In this document: positions 34,287 through 43,131 of the stretch, in pieces | Layout: every line of letters starts with the position of its first letter | How positions within the stretch are numbered: the stretch's first letter is position 1 | Source: a bacterium | GTDB taxonomy: Bacteria > Elusimicrobiota > Elusimicrobia > Elusimicrobiales > UBA9959 | Direction of reading: 5' to 3' | DNA length: 54,279 nucleotides | Assembly (NCBI GenBank): GCA_021811315.1 | Contig: JAJZPF010000016.1 | Coordinates: forward strand, 1-54,279 | Made by a program: the position numbers and the translations under genes | The notes under the pieces: generated by a model | What the model was told of the DNA's origin: nothing | Databases searched by the model: none | The model's input: the letters and a program-made list of their open reading frames with translations, nothing else

Positions 34287-34696
34287 AAAACATCGTGATG
34301 GCTTACGATACTTCCGAACAGGCGAAGAAGGCTTTCGACTTCGCCGCTGAAATGGCGCAGAAATACGGCGCGCAGCTCACCGTGTTGTCCGTGGCGCGCC
34401 CGCCGGAACCAGCGGAATCTGTGGAGACCGGGGCAATGCTGGAAGAGGCCTCGCATATCTACGCGGCCGATTTTGCTAAACTGAAAAAGAAAACGGCCGG
34501 GCTCAATACGAAAATCAAGTTCGAGGTCGCCATCGGCCACCCGGCGGAGAAAATAATACAGCGCGCCAATGGACTAAAAGCGGAGGCCATAGTGATGGGC
34601 CACCGCGGCAAATCCCTGATGGAACGCTGGCTGCTGGGCTCGGTCTCCAAGCGCGTCCTCAGCTACGCTCATTGCACGGTGATAGTGGTCAGATAG
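34283..34696 (+). CDS. Universal stress protein (UspA family)
   Basis: This 137-residue protein has a complete Usp fold. The ATP-binding motif G-2x-G-9x-G-S is present as GHRGKSLMERWLLGSVS near the C-terminus. It overlaps the antiporter gene by four bases and precedes crcB by one base. Usp genes occur next to fluoride-controlled antiporters in other bacteria. It may regulate the antiporter according to ATP, which is inference. Confidence 0.93.
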   Translation: MKNIVMAYDTSEQAKKAFDFAAEMAQKYGAQLTVLSVARPPEPAESVETGAMLEEASHIYAADFAKLKKKTAGLNTKIKFEVAIGHPAEKIIQRANGLKAEAIVMGHRGKSLMERWLLGSVSKRVLSYAHCTVIVVR

Positions 34697-34697
34697 G

Positions 34698-35072
34698 ATG
34701 GAAAAAACTATAGTGGTGTTCATCGGCGGCGGCATAGGCGCTTCCGCCAGATATTTAACGACACTGGCGGCCGGCAAGCTGCTGGGCGCGGATTTTCCGT
34801 GGGGAACCATGATAGTGAATCTCGCCGGCTGCTTCCTGATAGGCGTGGCGCTGGCCCTGGCCGAAAAGACCGACCTTATGCAGCCGCAACTGCGCCTCTT
34901 CTTCGTCACCGGCTTCCTGGGCGGGCTTACGACATTTTCCAGCTACGCCATGGAAAGCGTTGTGGCCGCGCGCGGCGGCTTTGTCATACCGCTGCTGAAC
35001 ATAGCGGTAAATAACGTGGCCGGCCTGGCGCTCGTCGTCTCCGGCCTTAAACTTACAAGCCGGTTTATTTAG
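34698..35072 (+). CDS. crcB: Fluoride channel CrcB/Fluc
   Basis: This 124-residue protein has four membrane helices and all CrcB hallmarks: GGGIGASARY, PWGTMIVNLAGCF and GFLGGLTTFSSY. Fluc proteins form dual-topology dimers that let F- leave the cell. The one-base gap to the usp gene shows co-translation. It is the functional anchor for assigning this operon to fluoride. Confidence 0.97.
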   Translation: MEKTIVVFIGGGIGASARYLTTLAAGKLLGADFPWGTMIVNLAGCFLIGVALALAEKTDLMQPQLRLFFVTGFLGGLTTFSSYAMESVVAARGGFVIPLLNIAVNNVAGLALVVSGLKLTSRFI

Positions 35073-35079
35073 GGGGACT

Positions 35080-36363
35080 ATGCCTTTGCCTTATACCGTG
35101 GTCAGGATATACACTTCCGAGGAAGCGCGTTACGACGGGAAGCCTCTTTCCCAGGCGATAGTCAACTTCGTGCACGGCCTGAAGATATCGGCCCGCTGCC
35201 TGGTAAGCAAGGCGGCAGCCGGCTGCTACGAGAACGGCGAAATAGCCACTTTCGGCGTTGAGGTGCTTTCTTACAACATGCCGCTGGAAATAACCGTGAT
35301 AATGCCGTCCAGGGAAAAGGACGCGGTCCTGCCCGCGCTCGAACGCATGGCCGAAGACGGAATAATGACTGTGGAAGAAAAAGAAGTGCGCTGGCATAAA
35401 TCCCGCAAACAGCTTATCCCCAGGCAGGTAAAGGTGCGCGATATTATGACCACCGGGCCCGTCAGCGTGCCGGAATCAGCACCGGCCGGGGATATAATTA
35501 AAATTCTCTCGGGTGAGCCCGGATTTCACAGCATACCCATAACCGGTCCTGACGGGCGGCCCGCCGGCATAGTAACGCAGGGAGACCTGCTGCGCCGCGC
35601 CGGGATGCCGCTGCGCTTGGGTCTGCTGACGGACCTGGCCGCGCATCACCTGAAGGCTTTAGAGGAAACGTTGTCCGGTCTTTCAGCCAAAGACCTAATG
35701 AGTTCCCCGCCCGTTACGGCAAACGAGGAGGAGAATCTTTCCGCCGCTGTGGAGACGATGCTGAGGCATAGCCTTAAGCGGCTTCCGGTGGTGGACAAGG
35801 AGGGCAGGCTGACCGGCATGGTCTCGCGGCTGGACGTTTTTAAGACTATCCTGGACAAAGCCCCGGACTGGCAGTCGCTGAAGCGCTCCGAGGTGATCCT
35901 GAGCAATGTTAAAACCGTGCGCGAAGCCATGCGCCAGGACACTCCCGTTCTGCCGCAGAACGCTCCGGTCTGGGACGCGGTAAAGCTGATAGAGACCACG
36001 GATATAAAGCGGGTGGCCGTAGTGGGCGGGGATGGGAAGTTGCTGGGCCTTATTTCCGACAGCGTGCTGTTGAACGCTTTTTCGGAGCACAAGGCCGGGC
36101 TTTGGGATTATTTCGTGAGCAAACTTTCCTTTACCGCGGCCGGGCGCAGGAACAAGGAATTCCTGCGGGCGCTGCGCGCCAAAACCACCGGCGAGATAAT
36201 GCGCACGGATATTATCTCGCTGCACGAGGACGATCCCATAGACGAGGCCGTTAAACTGATGGTGGCTAAGCGGCTTAAACGGGTTCCGGTCCTGGACAAG
36301 TACGGGGTATTTAAAGGGATGCTGACGCGCGATTCCATCCTGCGCGCCGGCGCGGCTAAGTAA
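35080..36363 (+). CDS. DUF190-CBS fusion protein, fluoride operon
   Basis: This 427-residue soluble protein has an N-terminal DUF190 domain (about 1-105), a ferredoxin-like fold often found beside crcB, followed by four CBS motifs (about 118-175, 205-260, 280-335 and 365-425). CBS pairs bind adenine nucleotides. The fusion suggests that fluoride or channel regulation responds to ATP/AMP, which is inference. It starts seven bases after crcB and ends the operon. No clear terminator follows. Confidence 0.92.
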   Translation: MPLPYTVVRIYTSEEARYDGKPLSQAIVNFVHGLKISARCLVSKAAAGCYENGEIATFGVEVLSYNMPLEITVIMPSREKDAVLPALERMAEDGIMTVEEKEVRWHKSRKQLIPRQVKVRDIMTTGPVSVPESAPAGDIIKILSGEPGFHSIPITGPDGRPAGIVTQGDLLRRAGMPLRLGLLTDLAAHHLKALEETLSGLSAKDLMSSPPVTANEEENLSAAVETMLRHSLKRLPVVDKEGRLTGMVSRLDVFKTILDKAPDWQSLKRSEVILSNVKTVREAMRQDTPVLPQNAPVWDAVKLIETTDIKRVAVVGGDGKLLGLISDSVLLNAFSEHKAGLWDYFVSKLSFTAAGRRNKEFLRALRAKTTGEIMRTDIISLHEDDPIDEAVKLMVAKRLKRVPVLDKYGVFKGMLTRDSILRAGAAK

Positions 36364-36469
36364 CGGTTCCCCGACACCACTGACACGCAAAATACCAAGC
36401 CGAACAATAGCTCCGCTGTGAACCGGCGGCGGCTATTCCGGCGAGACTCGCGTCCTTTTATCAATAATT

Positions 36470-36586
36470 TTACCGCGGCGTCCCGAAACGCCCGAAGCGC
36501 AGCGCCAGGGAGGGGAGGACCAGGAGATTGAGGGCTGTCGAGGTGATCACAGCCCGCCTAAGATCACTATGGCCATCGGCCCTTCC
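36470..36586 (-). pseudogene. Leftover 3' end of an RND pump gene
   Basis: About 100 bases closely match the 3' end of the intact RND gene at 37444 (shared stretches such as GCCGAAGCGCAGCGCCAGGG in variant form, and ATCACTATGGCCATCGGCCC). On the minus strand it reads AVITSTALNLLVLPSLALRF and stops, as the intact protein does. The rest of the gene is absent. It lies directly after the DUF2127 gene. Confidence 0.85.
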
Positions 36587-36591
36587 GGGCG

Positions 36592-37089
36592 TCAGGACTG
36601 CCGCCCGGGCCCGCCCGCAAACGGGCCGCGGCGACGCGCGAATTTCCATTCGTGCCGGATCAGCGCCAGCACGAAAAGATCGAAAACGGTCAGCGCGAGC
36701 AGTACGGGCGAATGCGTATACGAGTAGCGGTAAACCTGATAAAGGATGAACCCGGCCAGCGCGCCCAGCGACGCCGGGTACGCCCACAGCCTGTTCCGCA
36801 GCAGCCCGGCCGCCAGGAAGATTTTTATCAGTCCGTGGCCCAGCAGGTAGAACGCGTAGAATGCTTTGTCGCCGACCGAAAAATGGCGGGCCAGCGCTAC
36901 GAGATGGGCAGCCACGAAATCGCCCGGGTCCTCTATAAGTTCTTCCCGCGTCAGGAAGTTGACCCAGGACGGAATTGCGCCGGCGCTGACGAAATAGAGC
37001 CATATCCCGGCGAATAACTCAACCAGGGCGTGCGCGCCTTTCAGCAGCACGCTGATCTCAAAGATCCGGCGGATGCGGCGTTCCTCCAT
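36592..37089 (-). CDS. DUF2127-family membrane protein
   Basis: This 165-residue protein has four membrane helices (about 12-34, 77-98, 103-120 and 126-145) and the family feature GHGLIKIFLAAGLLR. The C-terminus is basic. Function is unknown. It starts three bases after the DUF1232 stop, downstream of the second RND pump, and its stop borders the RND remnant. Confidence 0.8.
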   Translation of the reverse strand: MEERRIRRIFEISVLLKGAHALVELFAGIWLYFVSAGAIPSWVNFLTREELIEDPGDFVAAHLVALARHFSVGDKAFYAFYLLGHGLIKIFLAAGLLRNRLWAYPASLGALAGFILYQVYRYSYTHSPVLLALTVFDLFVLALIRHEWKFARRRGPFAGGPGRQS

Positions 37090-37092
37090 GGC

Positions 37093-37386
37093 CTATGGCG
37101 TGGGCCCCTGTATCCGCGCGGCAGCAGTCCCGGCGCATTCGCGGCGCACATCTCCGGGTATGAACCTGAGCGCGAGCCAGACCAGCAGGGGAACTATTAC
37201 AAGGTCGTCAAGCTGGCCGATTACGGGAATAAAATCAGGGATGAGGTCTATGGGACTGGCAAGATAGGCGAGTGCACAAACCATCAATACCTTGGAAATG
37301 CGCGGTGTGCGCTTATGAGCGGCCAGCGCTTTATAGTAGATGAATTCCCTTTTTATTTTTGTGGTTGTTTCTTTGAACACAGACAT
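37093..37386 (-). CDS. DUF1232 (YkvA-like) small membrane protein
   Basis: This 97-residue protein contains the DUF1232 signature YLASPIDLIPDFIPVIGQLD within a hydrophobic region (about 33-75). Function is not known for the family. AAGG abuts its ATG. It begins 57 bases after the RND pump stop and is coupled to the DUF2127 gene. Confidence 0.88.
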   Translation of the reverse strand: MSVFKETTTKIKREFIYYKALAAHKRTPRISKVLMVCALAYLASPIDLIPDFIPVIGQLDDLVIVPLLVWLALRFIPGDVRRECAGTAAARIQGPTP

Positions 37387-37443
37387 CCTTACCAGGCCCT
37401 GATTGTACAGGGCTGCGCGCGTAATTTCATTATTCGGCCGCTT

Positions 37444-40400
37444 TTACCGGGTTGTCTTAAACCGGCCGAAGCGCAGCGCCAGGGCGGGCAGGACCAGGAG
37501 ATTCAGTGCCGTTGATGTGACAAGCCCGCCTAAAATCACTATGGCCATCGGCCCCTCCACTTCCCGGCCGGCTGACCCGCTTCCTATGGCTATGGGGAGC
37601 AGGCCCAGCCCCGTAACCAGGGCGGTCATCAGGATGGGCAGCAGGCGTTCCTGGGCGCCGCGCGCCGCCGCTTCCGCGCCCCAGTCCATTTTTTCCGACG
37701 ATACCAGATGCTTGTAATGGGAGATGAGCATTATGGAATTGCGGGTGGTGATGCCGAAAAGGGTTACAAAGCCGACCATGGAGCCGAGCGAGAGCAGGCC
37801 GCCGCCCGCGAAGACGGCGAGCACGCCGCCGACCAGCGCGAACGGAATATTGCACAAGACCAGAACGAGATTGCGGAGGTCCGCGAAGACGATCCATAAA
37901 AGAAGTATTATTCCCGCGCCGGCGGCCAGGGAATGGATCAACAGCTCTTTATGCGCCGCGGACTGGGCTTGCGCCTCCCCGGCTATTTCCGGAGTTACTC
38001 CGGGCGGGAATGAAATATCTTTAAGCAAGCGCCGCTGCAGCTCCGCCGTGAACCGGGAAACCCCGCGGCCGGAGACGTTGCATGTTACCACCTGCCGCCG
38101 CCGCGTGTTCTCGCGGGAGATCACATAGCGGCCGGTCTTCTGCCGGATGTCCGCCAGTTCGCCGAGCCGCACCCAGTTTCCGTCCGGGTTTTCGAGCAAA
38201 AGCCCGCCAAGCCGCTCCGGGTCCTGCCGCACGGATCTGTCAAAACGCACCACCACATCGGTGACGCGGTTTTGCCGGTAGACCTGGGCGACGGTATTTC
38301 CCTGATAGGCCGCCTCCACCGCCTCAAGAGCCGCGGCGGGAGAAATGCCGTACCGGGCGAGCCGGTCACTATTCAGGCTTATGACCAGTTCCGGCACGGT
38401 GGACTGGGACTCGATCTGCACGCCCCGGCTGCCGGGGAGCGCGGCCATAAGCCCCGCCACCTCTTTGGCTTTCCGGTCCAGCACGTCCAGATCGTCCCCG
38501 AAGATCTTTACAACCACCTGCGCAAGCGAGCCGGAGATGGTTTCGTCTATTCTCTCGCTCAGGAAGGTCTGGATGGAAAAATAGACTCCCGGAAACCGCG
38601 ACAGAAGTTTCTGGATCTCGCCCCTGACCGACTCCGCCTCGTCGCCTTTAAGCGGTTTCAGATCCACTTCAAATTCGCTGTCGTGCGTTCCCATGATGTC
38701 GTCGCCGCTTTCTGCCCGGCCCGCGCGCTGCGCGACCAGCCGCACCTGCGGAAGTTTCCTGAGCTCGGCCGTGACGCGGCCGCCGAGCCGCATGGATTCC
38801 GCAAGCGAGGTTCCGGGGATCGCCGACATATGGATTATAAAATGCCCCTCCTGGAGTTCGGGGACGAACGAGCCGGAGAGAAAAGGAATGGCCGCCGCCG
38901 CCGCAAGCACCAGGAAAGCCGCGCTTAAAAGAACTTTCCCCGAGGCGGGCAGGATACGCGCGAGCAGCCCCGCGTAGAAGCTCTTAAGCGCCGTGATCCA
39001 GCCGGGTTGTTCCCCGTGCAGGCTTTTTTCGGACAGAAAAGCCGCCGACATGGCGGGCGTCAGCGTGAGCGCCACCAGCAGCGAGGCGAGAATAGAGGCT
39101 ATATAGGCGAGCCCGAGCGGCGCGAACAGCCGGCCCTGCACGCCGCCCATCGTGACTACGGGCAAGAACACCAGGATCACCACCCAGGTGGCGTATACCA
39201 CGGCGCTCCTGACTTCCAGCGAGGCCGAGAAAGCGACTTCCAGCGGCGGAAGCGGGGCCGCCGAGCGGAGGTTCTCCCTGAGCCTGCGGTATATATTTTC
39301 CACGTCGATAATGGCGTCGTCCACCACCTCGCCTATGGCGATGGCCAGCCCGCCGAGCGTCATAGTGTTCAGGCTGATCCCCAGTTTATCCAGCACGATG
39401 ACGGAGATGAGCAGGGATACGGGAATGGCGGAAAGCGAGATCAAAGACGTTCTCACGTTCCAGAGGAAAAAGAACAGGACGATAACCACCAGTATCCCGC
39501 CGGTGAAAAGAGAGGACCTGATATTGCCTATGGCAGTTTCCACAAATGTGGCCGGCCTGAAAATATCCGGGGTAAGCCGTATCCCTTCGGCGGCGCAGAG
39601 CGGGCGGAGCTCCGCGAGGGCCTTTTCCAGCCCCCGGGTGACTTCCAGAGTATTGGCGCCGTACTGTTCGGAGATGTTCAGGATTACTCCGGGGCGGCCC
39701 ATGATCTGCGCGCTGCCGAACCTGGGTTCCGGCCCGTCAATAACCCTGCCCAGGTCTTTAAAACTCAGCGTCATTCCCTGGCTTCTGCGAACCACGGCCG
39801 AACCCAGCGCCCCGGCGGTCAGGGCCTGGCCTTCCGTTTTGACGGTAATCCTTTGCGAAGCGGTTTCAATAAAGCCGCCGCCAAGAACGCCGGTGGCCCT
39901 TGCCGCGGCGCGCGCCGCGTCTCCAAGGCTCACGCCGTAAGTTTTCATGCGTTCGGGGTCGAGCTCGATCTGGAACTGCCGCACCTCTCCGCCGAAGACC
40001 GCCGCCTTGGCCGCGCCCGGAACGCCCAGAAGCCTGGGTTTGAGCTCATAATCGGCGAAAGTTCTGACGTCCATCAGCGATTTTTTGTCCGAGTCCAGTC
40101 CGACGACGAGGACGATGCTGGTAGCGCTGGTAAGCGGTTCCATCGCCGGAGCGTGGACTGTGCGGGGCAGGTTCCCGGCCGCCTGTGCCAGCCGCTCGGA
40201 AACCACCTGGCGGGCGCGGAAAATATCCGTATTCCCGAGAAAGGTCGCGGTGACCACGGACAGCCCCTGTATGGACTGGGACCGCAGCATGGCGAGCCCG
40301 GGCGTTCCGTTAAGCGCGAGTTCTACGGGCCGCGTCACCAGCTGCTCCACCTCCCCCGGGGAAAGTCCCGGGGCCTCGGTCTGGAGCACTATCTGGGGCG

Positions 40401-40530
40401 GCGCGAATTCCGGGAAAACATCCAGCTTGGAGCGGAAGGCCGTATAAACGCCGTAACCCGAGAGCAGGAGCGCCGCGGCCATGACCAGGCCGCGGAAACG
40501 GATAGAAAAACGGACCAGCGAGGCGAGCAT
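37444..40530 (-). CDS. Heavy-metal RND efflux pump of unassigned HME class
   Basis: This 1028-residue protein has the standard RND arrangement of twelve helices and two periplasmic loops. Helix 4 reads GLAIAIGEVVDDAIIDVEN, with Asp-Asp and Glu but without the DFG of CzcA or the GAMVDAA of CusA. It thus belongs to a less-studied heavy-metal RND group, and the substrate cannot be assigned from motif alone. Its ATG overlaps the adaptor stop (TGATG), and the TolC gene precedes the adaptor. Confidence 0.93.
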   Translation of the reverse strand: MLASLVRFSIRFRGLVMAAALLLSGYGVYTAFRSKLDVFPEFAPPQIVLQTEAPGLSPGEVEQLVTRPVELALNGTPGLAMLRSQSIQGLSVVTATFLGNTDIFRARQVVSERLAQAAGNLPRTVHAPAMEPLTSATSIVLVVGLDSDKKSLMDVRTFADYELKPRLLGVPGAAKAAVFGGEVRQFQIELDPERMKTYGVSLGDAARAAARATGVLGGGFIETASQRITVKTEGQALTAGALGSAVVRRSQGMTLSFKDLGRVIDGPEPRFGSAQIMGRPGVILNISEQYGANTLEVTRGLEKALAELRPLCAAEGIRLTPDIFRPATFVETAIGNIRSSLFTGGILVVIVLFFFLWNVRTSLISLSAIPVSLLISVIVLDKLGISLNTMTLGGLAIAIGEVVDDAIIDVENIYRRLRENLRSAAPLPPLEVAFSASLEVRSAVVYATWVVILVFLPVVTMGGVQGRLFAPLGLAYIASILASLLVALTLTPAMSAAFLSEKSLHGEQPGWITALKSFYAGLLARILPASGKVLLSAAFLVLAAAAAIPFLSGSFVPELQEGHFIIHMSAIPGTSLAESMRLGGRVTAELRKLPQVRLVAQRAGRAESGDDIMGTHDSEFEVDLKPLKGDEAESVRGEIQKLLSRFPGVYFSIQTFLSERIDETISGSLAQVVVKIFGDDLDVLDRKAKEVAGLMAALPGSRGVQIESQSTVPELVISLNSDRLARYGISPAAALEAVEAAYQGNTVAQVYRQNRVTDVVVRFDRSVRQDPERLGGLLLENPDGNWVRLGELADIRQKTGRYVISRENTRRRQVVTCNVSGRGVSRFTAELQRRLLKDISFPPGVTPEIAGEAQAQSAAHKELLIHSLAAGAGIILLLWIVFADLRNLVLVLCNIPFALVGGVLAVFAGGGLLSLGSMVGFVTLFGITTRNSIMLISHYKHLVSSEKMDWGAEAAARGAQERLLPILMTALVTGLGLLPIAIGSGSAGREVEGPMAIVILGGLVTSTALNLLVLPALALRFGRFKTTR

Positions 40531-40997
40531 CAGTTCCCCACCCGGATATTGGATTTCAGCTCTTCGGACAAGAGGAGCTGCGCGCCTTGGGTGACTACCC
40601 GGTTTTTGGGCGACACTTTTTGGACTAGCCAGCCCTGGTCGGCAAGCTCGATTGGCCGGACTTCCTTGCGTTCATATCGTCCGGGCGCGGCCTCCGCGTA
40701 CGTCCACGCCGTCCCGTCTTGCCGCAGGACGGCGGAACGCGGCAGTAAAAACCCGGCGCCCAGGGGTTTTAAAACTTCGGTCCGGATATCCGCCAGTTCC
40801 ACAGCGGACGGGCTGAGTTCTACAAAGATCTCTCCGTGCGGGCCTTTTTGTATGCCGGCGGCGGGAGCGATGGTCTCTTCACCCTGGGCTTCCCGACGGA
40901 GCGCTTCCTTTCCCAGGCGGTGCCCCCAGATCAAAAGCGCGGCGGCCGAGAATACGGCAAGCACAAGGACGGCTCTTCCGGTTTTCATTTTACTCAT
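40530..40997 (-). CDS. Very short periplasmic adaptor-like protein
   Basis: This 155-residue protein has an N-terminal membrane anchor (about 7-25) and a region typical of the last part of membrane-fusion adaptors (LPRSAVLRQDGTAWTYAEAAPGRYERK, then GWLVQKVSPKNRVVTQGAQLLLSE). The lipoyl and long hairpin domains of a normal ~380-residue adaptor are missing. Because it overlaps both TolC (four bases) and the pump (one base), it looks like a working gene. It could be a natural mini-adaptor or the result of an in-frame deletion. Confidence 0.8.
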   Translation of the reverse strand: MSKMKTGRAVLVLAVFSAAALLIWGHRLGKEALRREAQGEETIAPAAGIQKGPHGEIFVELSPSAVELADIRTEVLKPLGAGFLLPRSAVLRQDGTAWTYAEAAPGRYERKEVRPIELADQGWLVQKVSPKNRVVTQGAQLLLSEELKSNIRVGN

Positions 40998-42196
40998 GGA
41001 AGCGGCGCTCCCACAATAAGTTCCAGATCGGCCCGGCCGGCGGCGTAATCGGCCAGAAGTCCGGCGTATTCCGTCATGGAATTAAACCAGGTATCGGCCG
41101 AGGCTTTCAGGGTTGAAAAATCTATTTTCCCGTATTCATAGTTCCGCATGGCGACGCGGAAGGCCCGGTCCGAGAGAGGGATGATCTTTGTGTTATAGCG
41201 GTCCAGTTTCAGGCCCAGGGCTTTGAGGACGGCGGCTTTGTCTTCCAGTTCCGTCAGAAGGCGTCTTTCCAGCGCCAGCTTGCGCGCGGCCCGGGCCGAC
41301 GCGAGTTCGCCGGCGGCTTTAATTTCTTCGCGCTCGCTGAAGTGATAGTAAAGCGGGATAGTAAGCGCCAGTTTGCCGGTGTAAAAAGCCGGATTGGTAA
41401 CATAGCCGCCGGTCAGCGTAAAGTCGGGGAGGGATTTCTGCCGGGCGCTTTTCAGACGGGAACCGGCGGCCAGGATTTCCGCGCTTTCGGCTTTAAGCGA
41501 CGGATTCTGCGCTTTAAGGGTTTCGCGCAGGCGCGGCATATCTATGCTGAAAGGGTACGCGGGCGCGGACGGGGCTTGTATTTCAAGCGGAGAATCAGGC
41601 GGCCTGCCCAGTAGAAGATTGAGCCGCGCTATGGCTTTTTCCTTCAGGCTTTCGTCGTCGGTCCGCTCATTTTCAACGCCTTCCATGGCCGTCTTTAGAA
41701 TAAGAAGCTCGACTTCCGTTGTGGTTTCTTTGACCGAGCGGCGTTCAGCGATTTTCAGGATATTCTCAAAAGAGGCGCGTTTCTGGCCGTCCAGCCGGAG
41801 CTTTTCACCGGCCAGCCAGAGCTGGTAAAAGGCCGACTTTACCGAGCGGGCCGTTTCCTGGTCCAGGGCGTCCATACCGCAGGCCAGCTTTCTGGTTTCA
41901 AATTCCAGCGTCTGCGCTTCTGTGCGCGCTTTGCCGGGGAAAGCGAGGCTTTGGCTTACGGTGTAGGTCCTCGCGTCCGGGCCGGAAGATTCAAGGCCCA
42001 GGACCGGGGAAGCGGGGGCATAGGCAAGGCGCTTTTGCGCCGCCAATGCCCGCAGCTCCGCCTCAAACCTTGCATGTTCCGGGCTTTGGGCCAGGGCGAT
42101 AGAGACCGCTTCCGGGAGAGTCAGCAGATCAGCCGCAGCCGCCGGGGCGGCCAGGAGGATGATCCCGAACAATAGATTCGCGCTATTCTTTTTCAT
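40994..42196 (-). CDS. TolC-family outer-membrane efflux protein
   Basis: This 400-residue protein has a signal peptide (LLFGIILLAAPAAA) and two OEP helical repeats (about 28-190 and 215-390). The channel is the outer-membrane part of the second RND system. It is only distantly similar to the TolC protein at 14207. AGGG lies upstream of the ATG. It is the first gene of the minus-strand RND operon. Confidence 0.9.
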   Translation of the reverse strand: MKKNSANLLFGIILLAAPAAAADLLTLPEAVSIALAQSPEHARFEAELRALAAQKRLAYAPASPVLGLESSGPDARTYTVSQSLAFPGKARTEAQTLEFETRKLACGMDALDQETARSVKSAFYQLWLAGEKLRLDGQKRASFENILKIAERRSVKETTTEVELLILKTAMEGVENERTDDESLKEKAIARLNLLLGRPPDSPLEIQAPSAPAYPFSIDMPRLRETLKAQNPSLKAESAEILAAGSRLKSARQKSLPDFTLTGGYVTNPAFYTGKLALTIPLYYHFSEREEIKAAGELASARAARKLALERRLLTELEDKAAVLKALGLKLDRYNTKIIPLSDRAFRVAMRNYEYGKIDFSTLKASADTWFNSMTEYAGLLADYAAGRADLELIVGAPLP

Positions 42197-42310
42197 TAAT
42201 TACCCTAATACGCCCACACTCTACAATAGCATACCTGCCCTTGTCCATGTTTATAATCGCGGTCCTCCTTATGAATACGCGCCAGGTCACCGAACGGTTG
42301 CCCCAGGCGG

Positions 42311-43111
42311 CTAAAACCTGGCAGAAGCCGTCAGCCCGGAATAGCCGGGCTGGTAAACCGGCAATACCAGCAAGGCGCTTTTGCCGGGAGGGCGCTCCCG
42401 CGCGAAACGGACCACGGCGCGGCCTGTGACCGTTCCAAGGAAAGCGCTGATAAGCACGTCGCTCGGCCAGTGATTGTTGGAATATAAGCGCTGCAGGGCC
42501 ACGGCGGAAGCCGCGCCGTAGGCAAGGCCGCCGACCCAGAGCGGATCATAGCGCGCGGCAAAAACCGAAGCTATGGAAAAAGCGCTGGTGGTGTGGCCGG
42601 AAGGAAAAGAAGCGTGGGCGGCGGAGAAGTTGAACGGGCTGAAGGTATGCTTATTGCCGTGATAGGGCCGGGCGCGGCCCAGCGAATACTTCATGACCGT
42701 GCCTATGGCGTTCGCGGCCAAAAACGACTCCATCCCCATAAAGGCCGTATCTTTGAGTTTGTCGTCTTTAAAAATATATCCGGCTCCGGCCACCCCGCCC
42801 AGGAAGGCCAGCTCATAAGCCCCATTCCCCGTTTTTTCCGCGGTCCTGGAGATGTTGACCAGCGTGCGCGACTTGTTCTTCTGGATGATGTCCAGGAGCT
42901 GGCGGTCATTGGCGTAGAGAAGAACACCCGCGCCTACGAGCCCGCCCACAAGGTAGACGTTGGACCGCTCTTTTAGGCGCATCGGCGCCCTTCGCACATG
43001 GCCGAGATCCTTGAGGGCGTTGCTCACGGGGTCGCCTTCATAAGAAAAGGCAAGCGAAGGCAGGCAGAACAGCAAGAGCAGGAGGAGAAACCGCCGGGGA
43101 GTAGTTTTCAT
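42311..43111 (-). CDS. Membrane PAP2 phosphatase
   Basis: This 266-residue protein has a signal peptide and several membrane helices. The three PAP2 motifs are present: KYSLGRARP, FPSGHTT and RLYSNNHWPSD. The family removes phosphate from lipids such as undecaprenyl pyrophosphate or phosphatidate. AAGGA precedes the start. It lies 20 bases after the class A phosphatase gene. Confidence 0.92.
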   Translation of the reverse strand: MKTTPRRFLLLLLLFCLPSLAFSYEGDPVSNALKDLGHVRRAPMRLKERSNVYLVGGLVGAGVLLYANDRQLLDIIQKNKSRTLVNISRTAEKTGNGAYELAFLGGVAGAGYIFKDDKLKDTAFMGMESFLAANAIGTVMKYSLGRARPYHGNKHTFSPFNFSAAHASFPSGHTTSAFSIASVFAARYDPLWVGGLAYGAASAVALQRLYSNNHWPSDVLISAFLGTVTGRAVVRFARERPPGKSALLVLPVYQPGYSGLTASARF

Positions 43112-43131
43112 GTTGTATCCTTGCGCGGGCT

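Noticed and set aside
39007..41019. 670-codon open frame on the plus strand
   Set aside because: It is antisense to the RND pump and adaptor genes. Its composition (Arg, Gly, Gln, His rich) is typical of the mirror frame of a GC-rich gene, and it has no domain.
42241..42429. Short plus-strand frame at the RND/PAP2 boundary
   Set aside because: It mostly overlaps the PAP2 gene end on the other strand and lacks a ribosome site.
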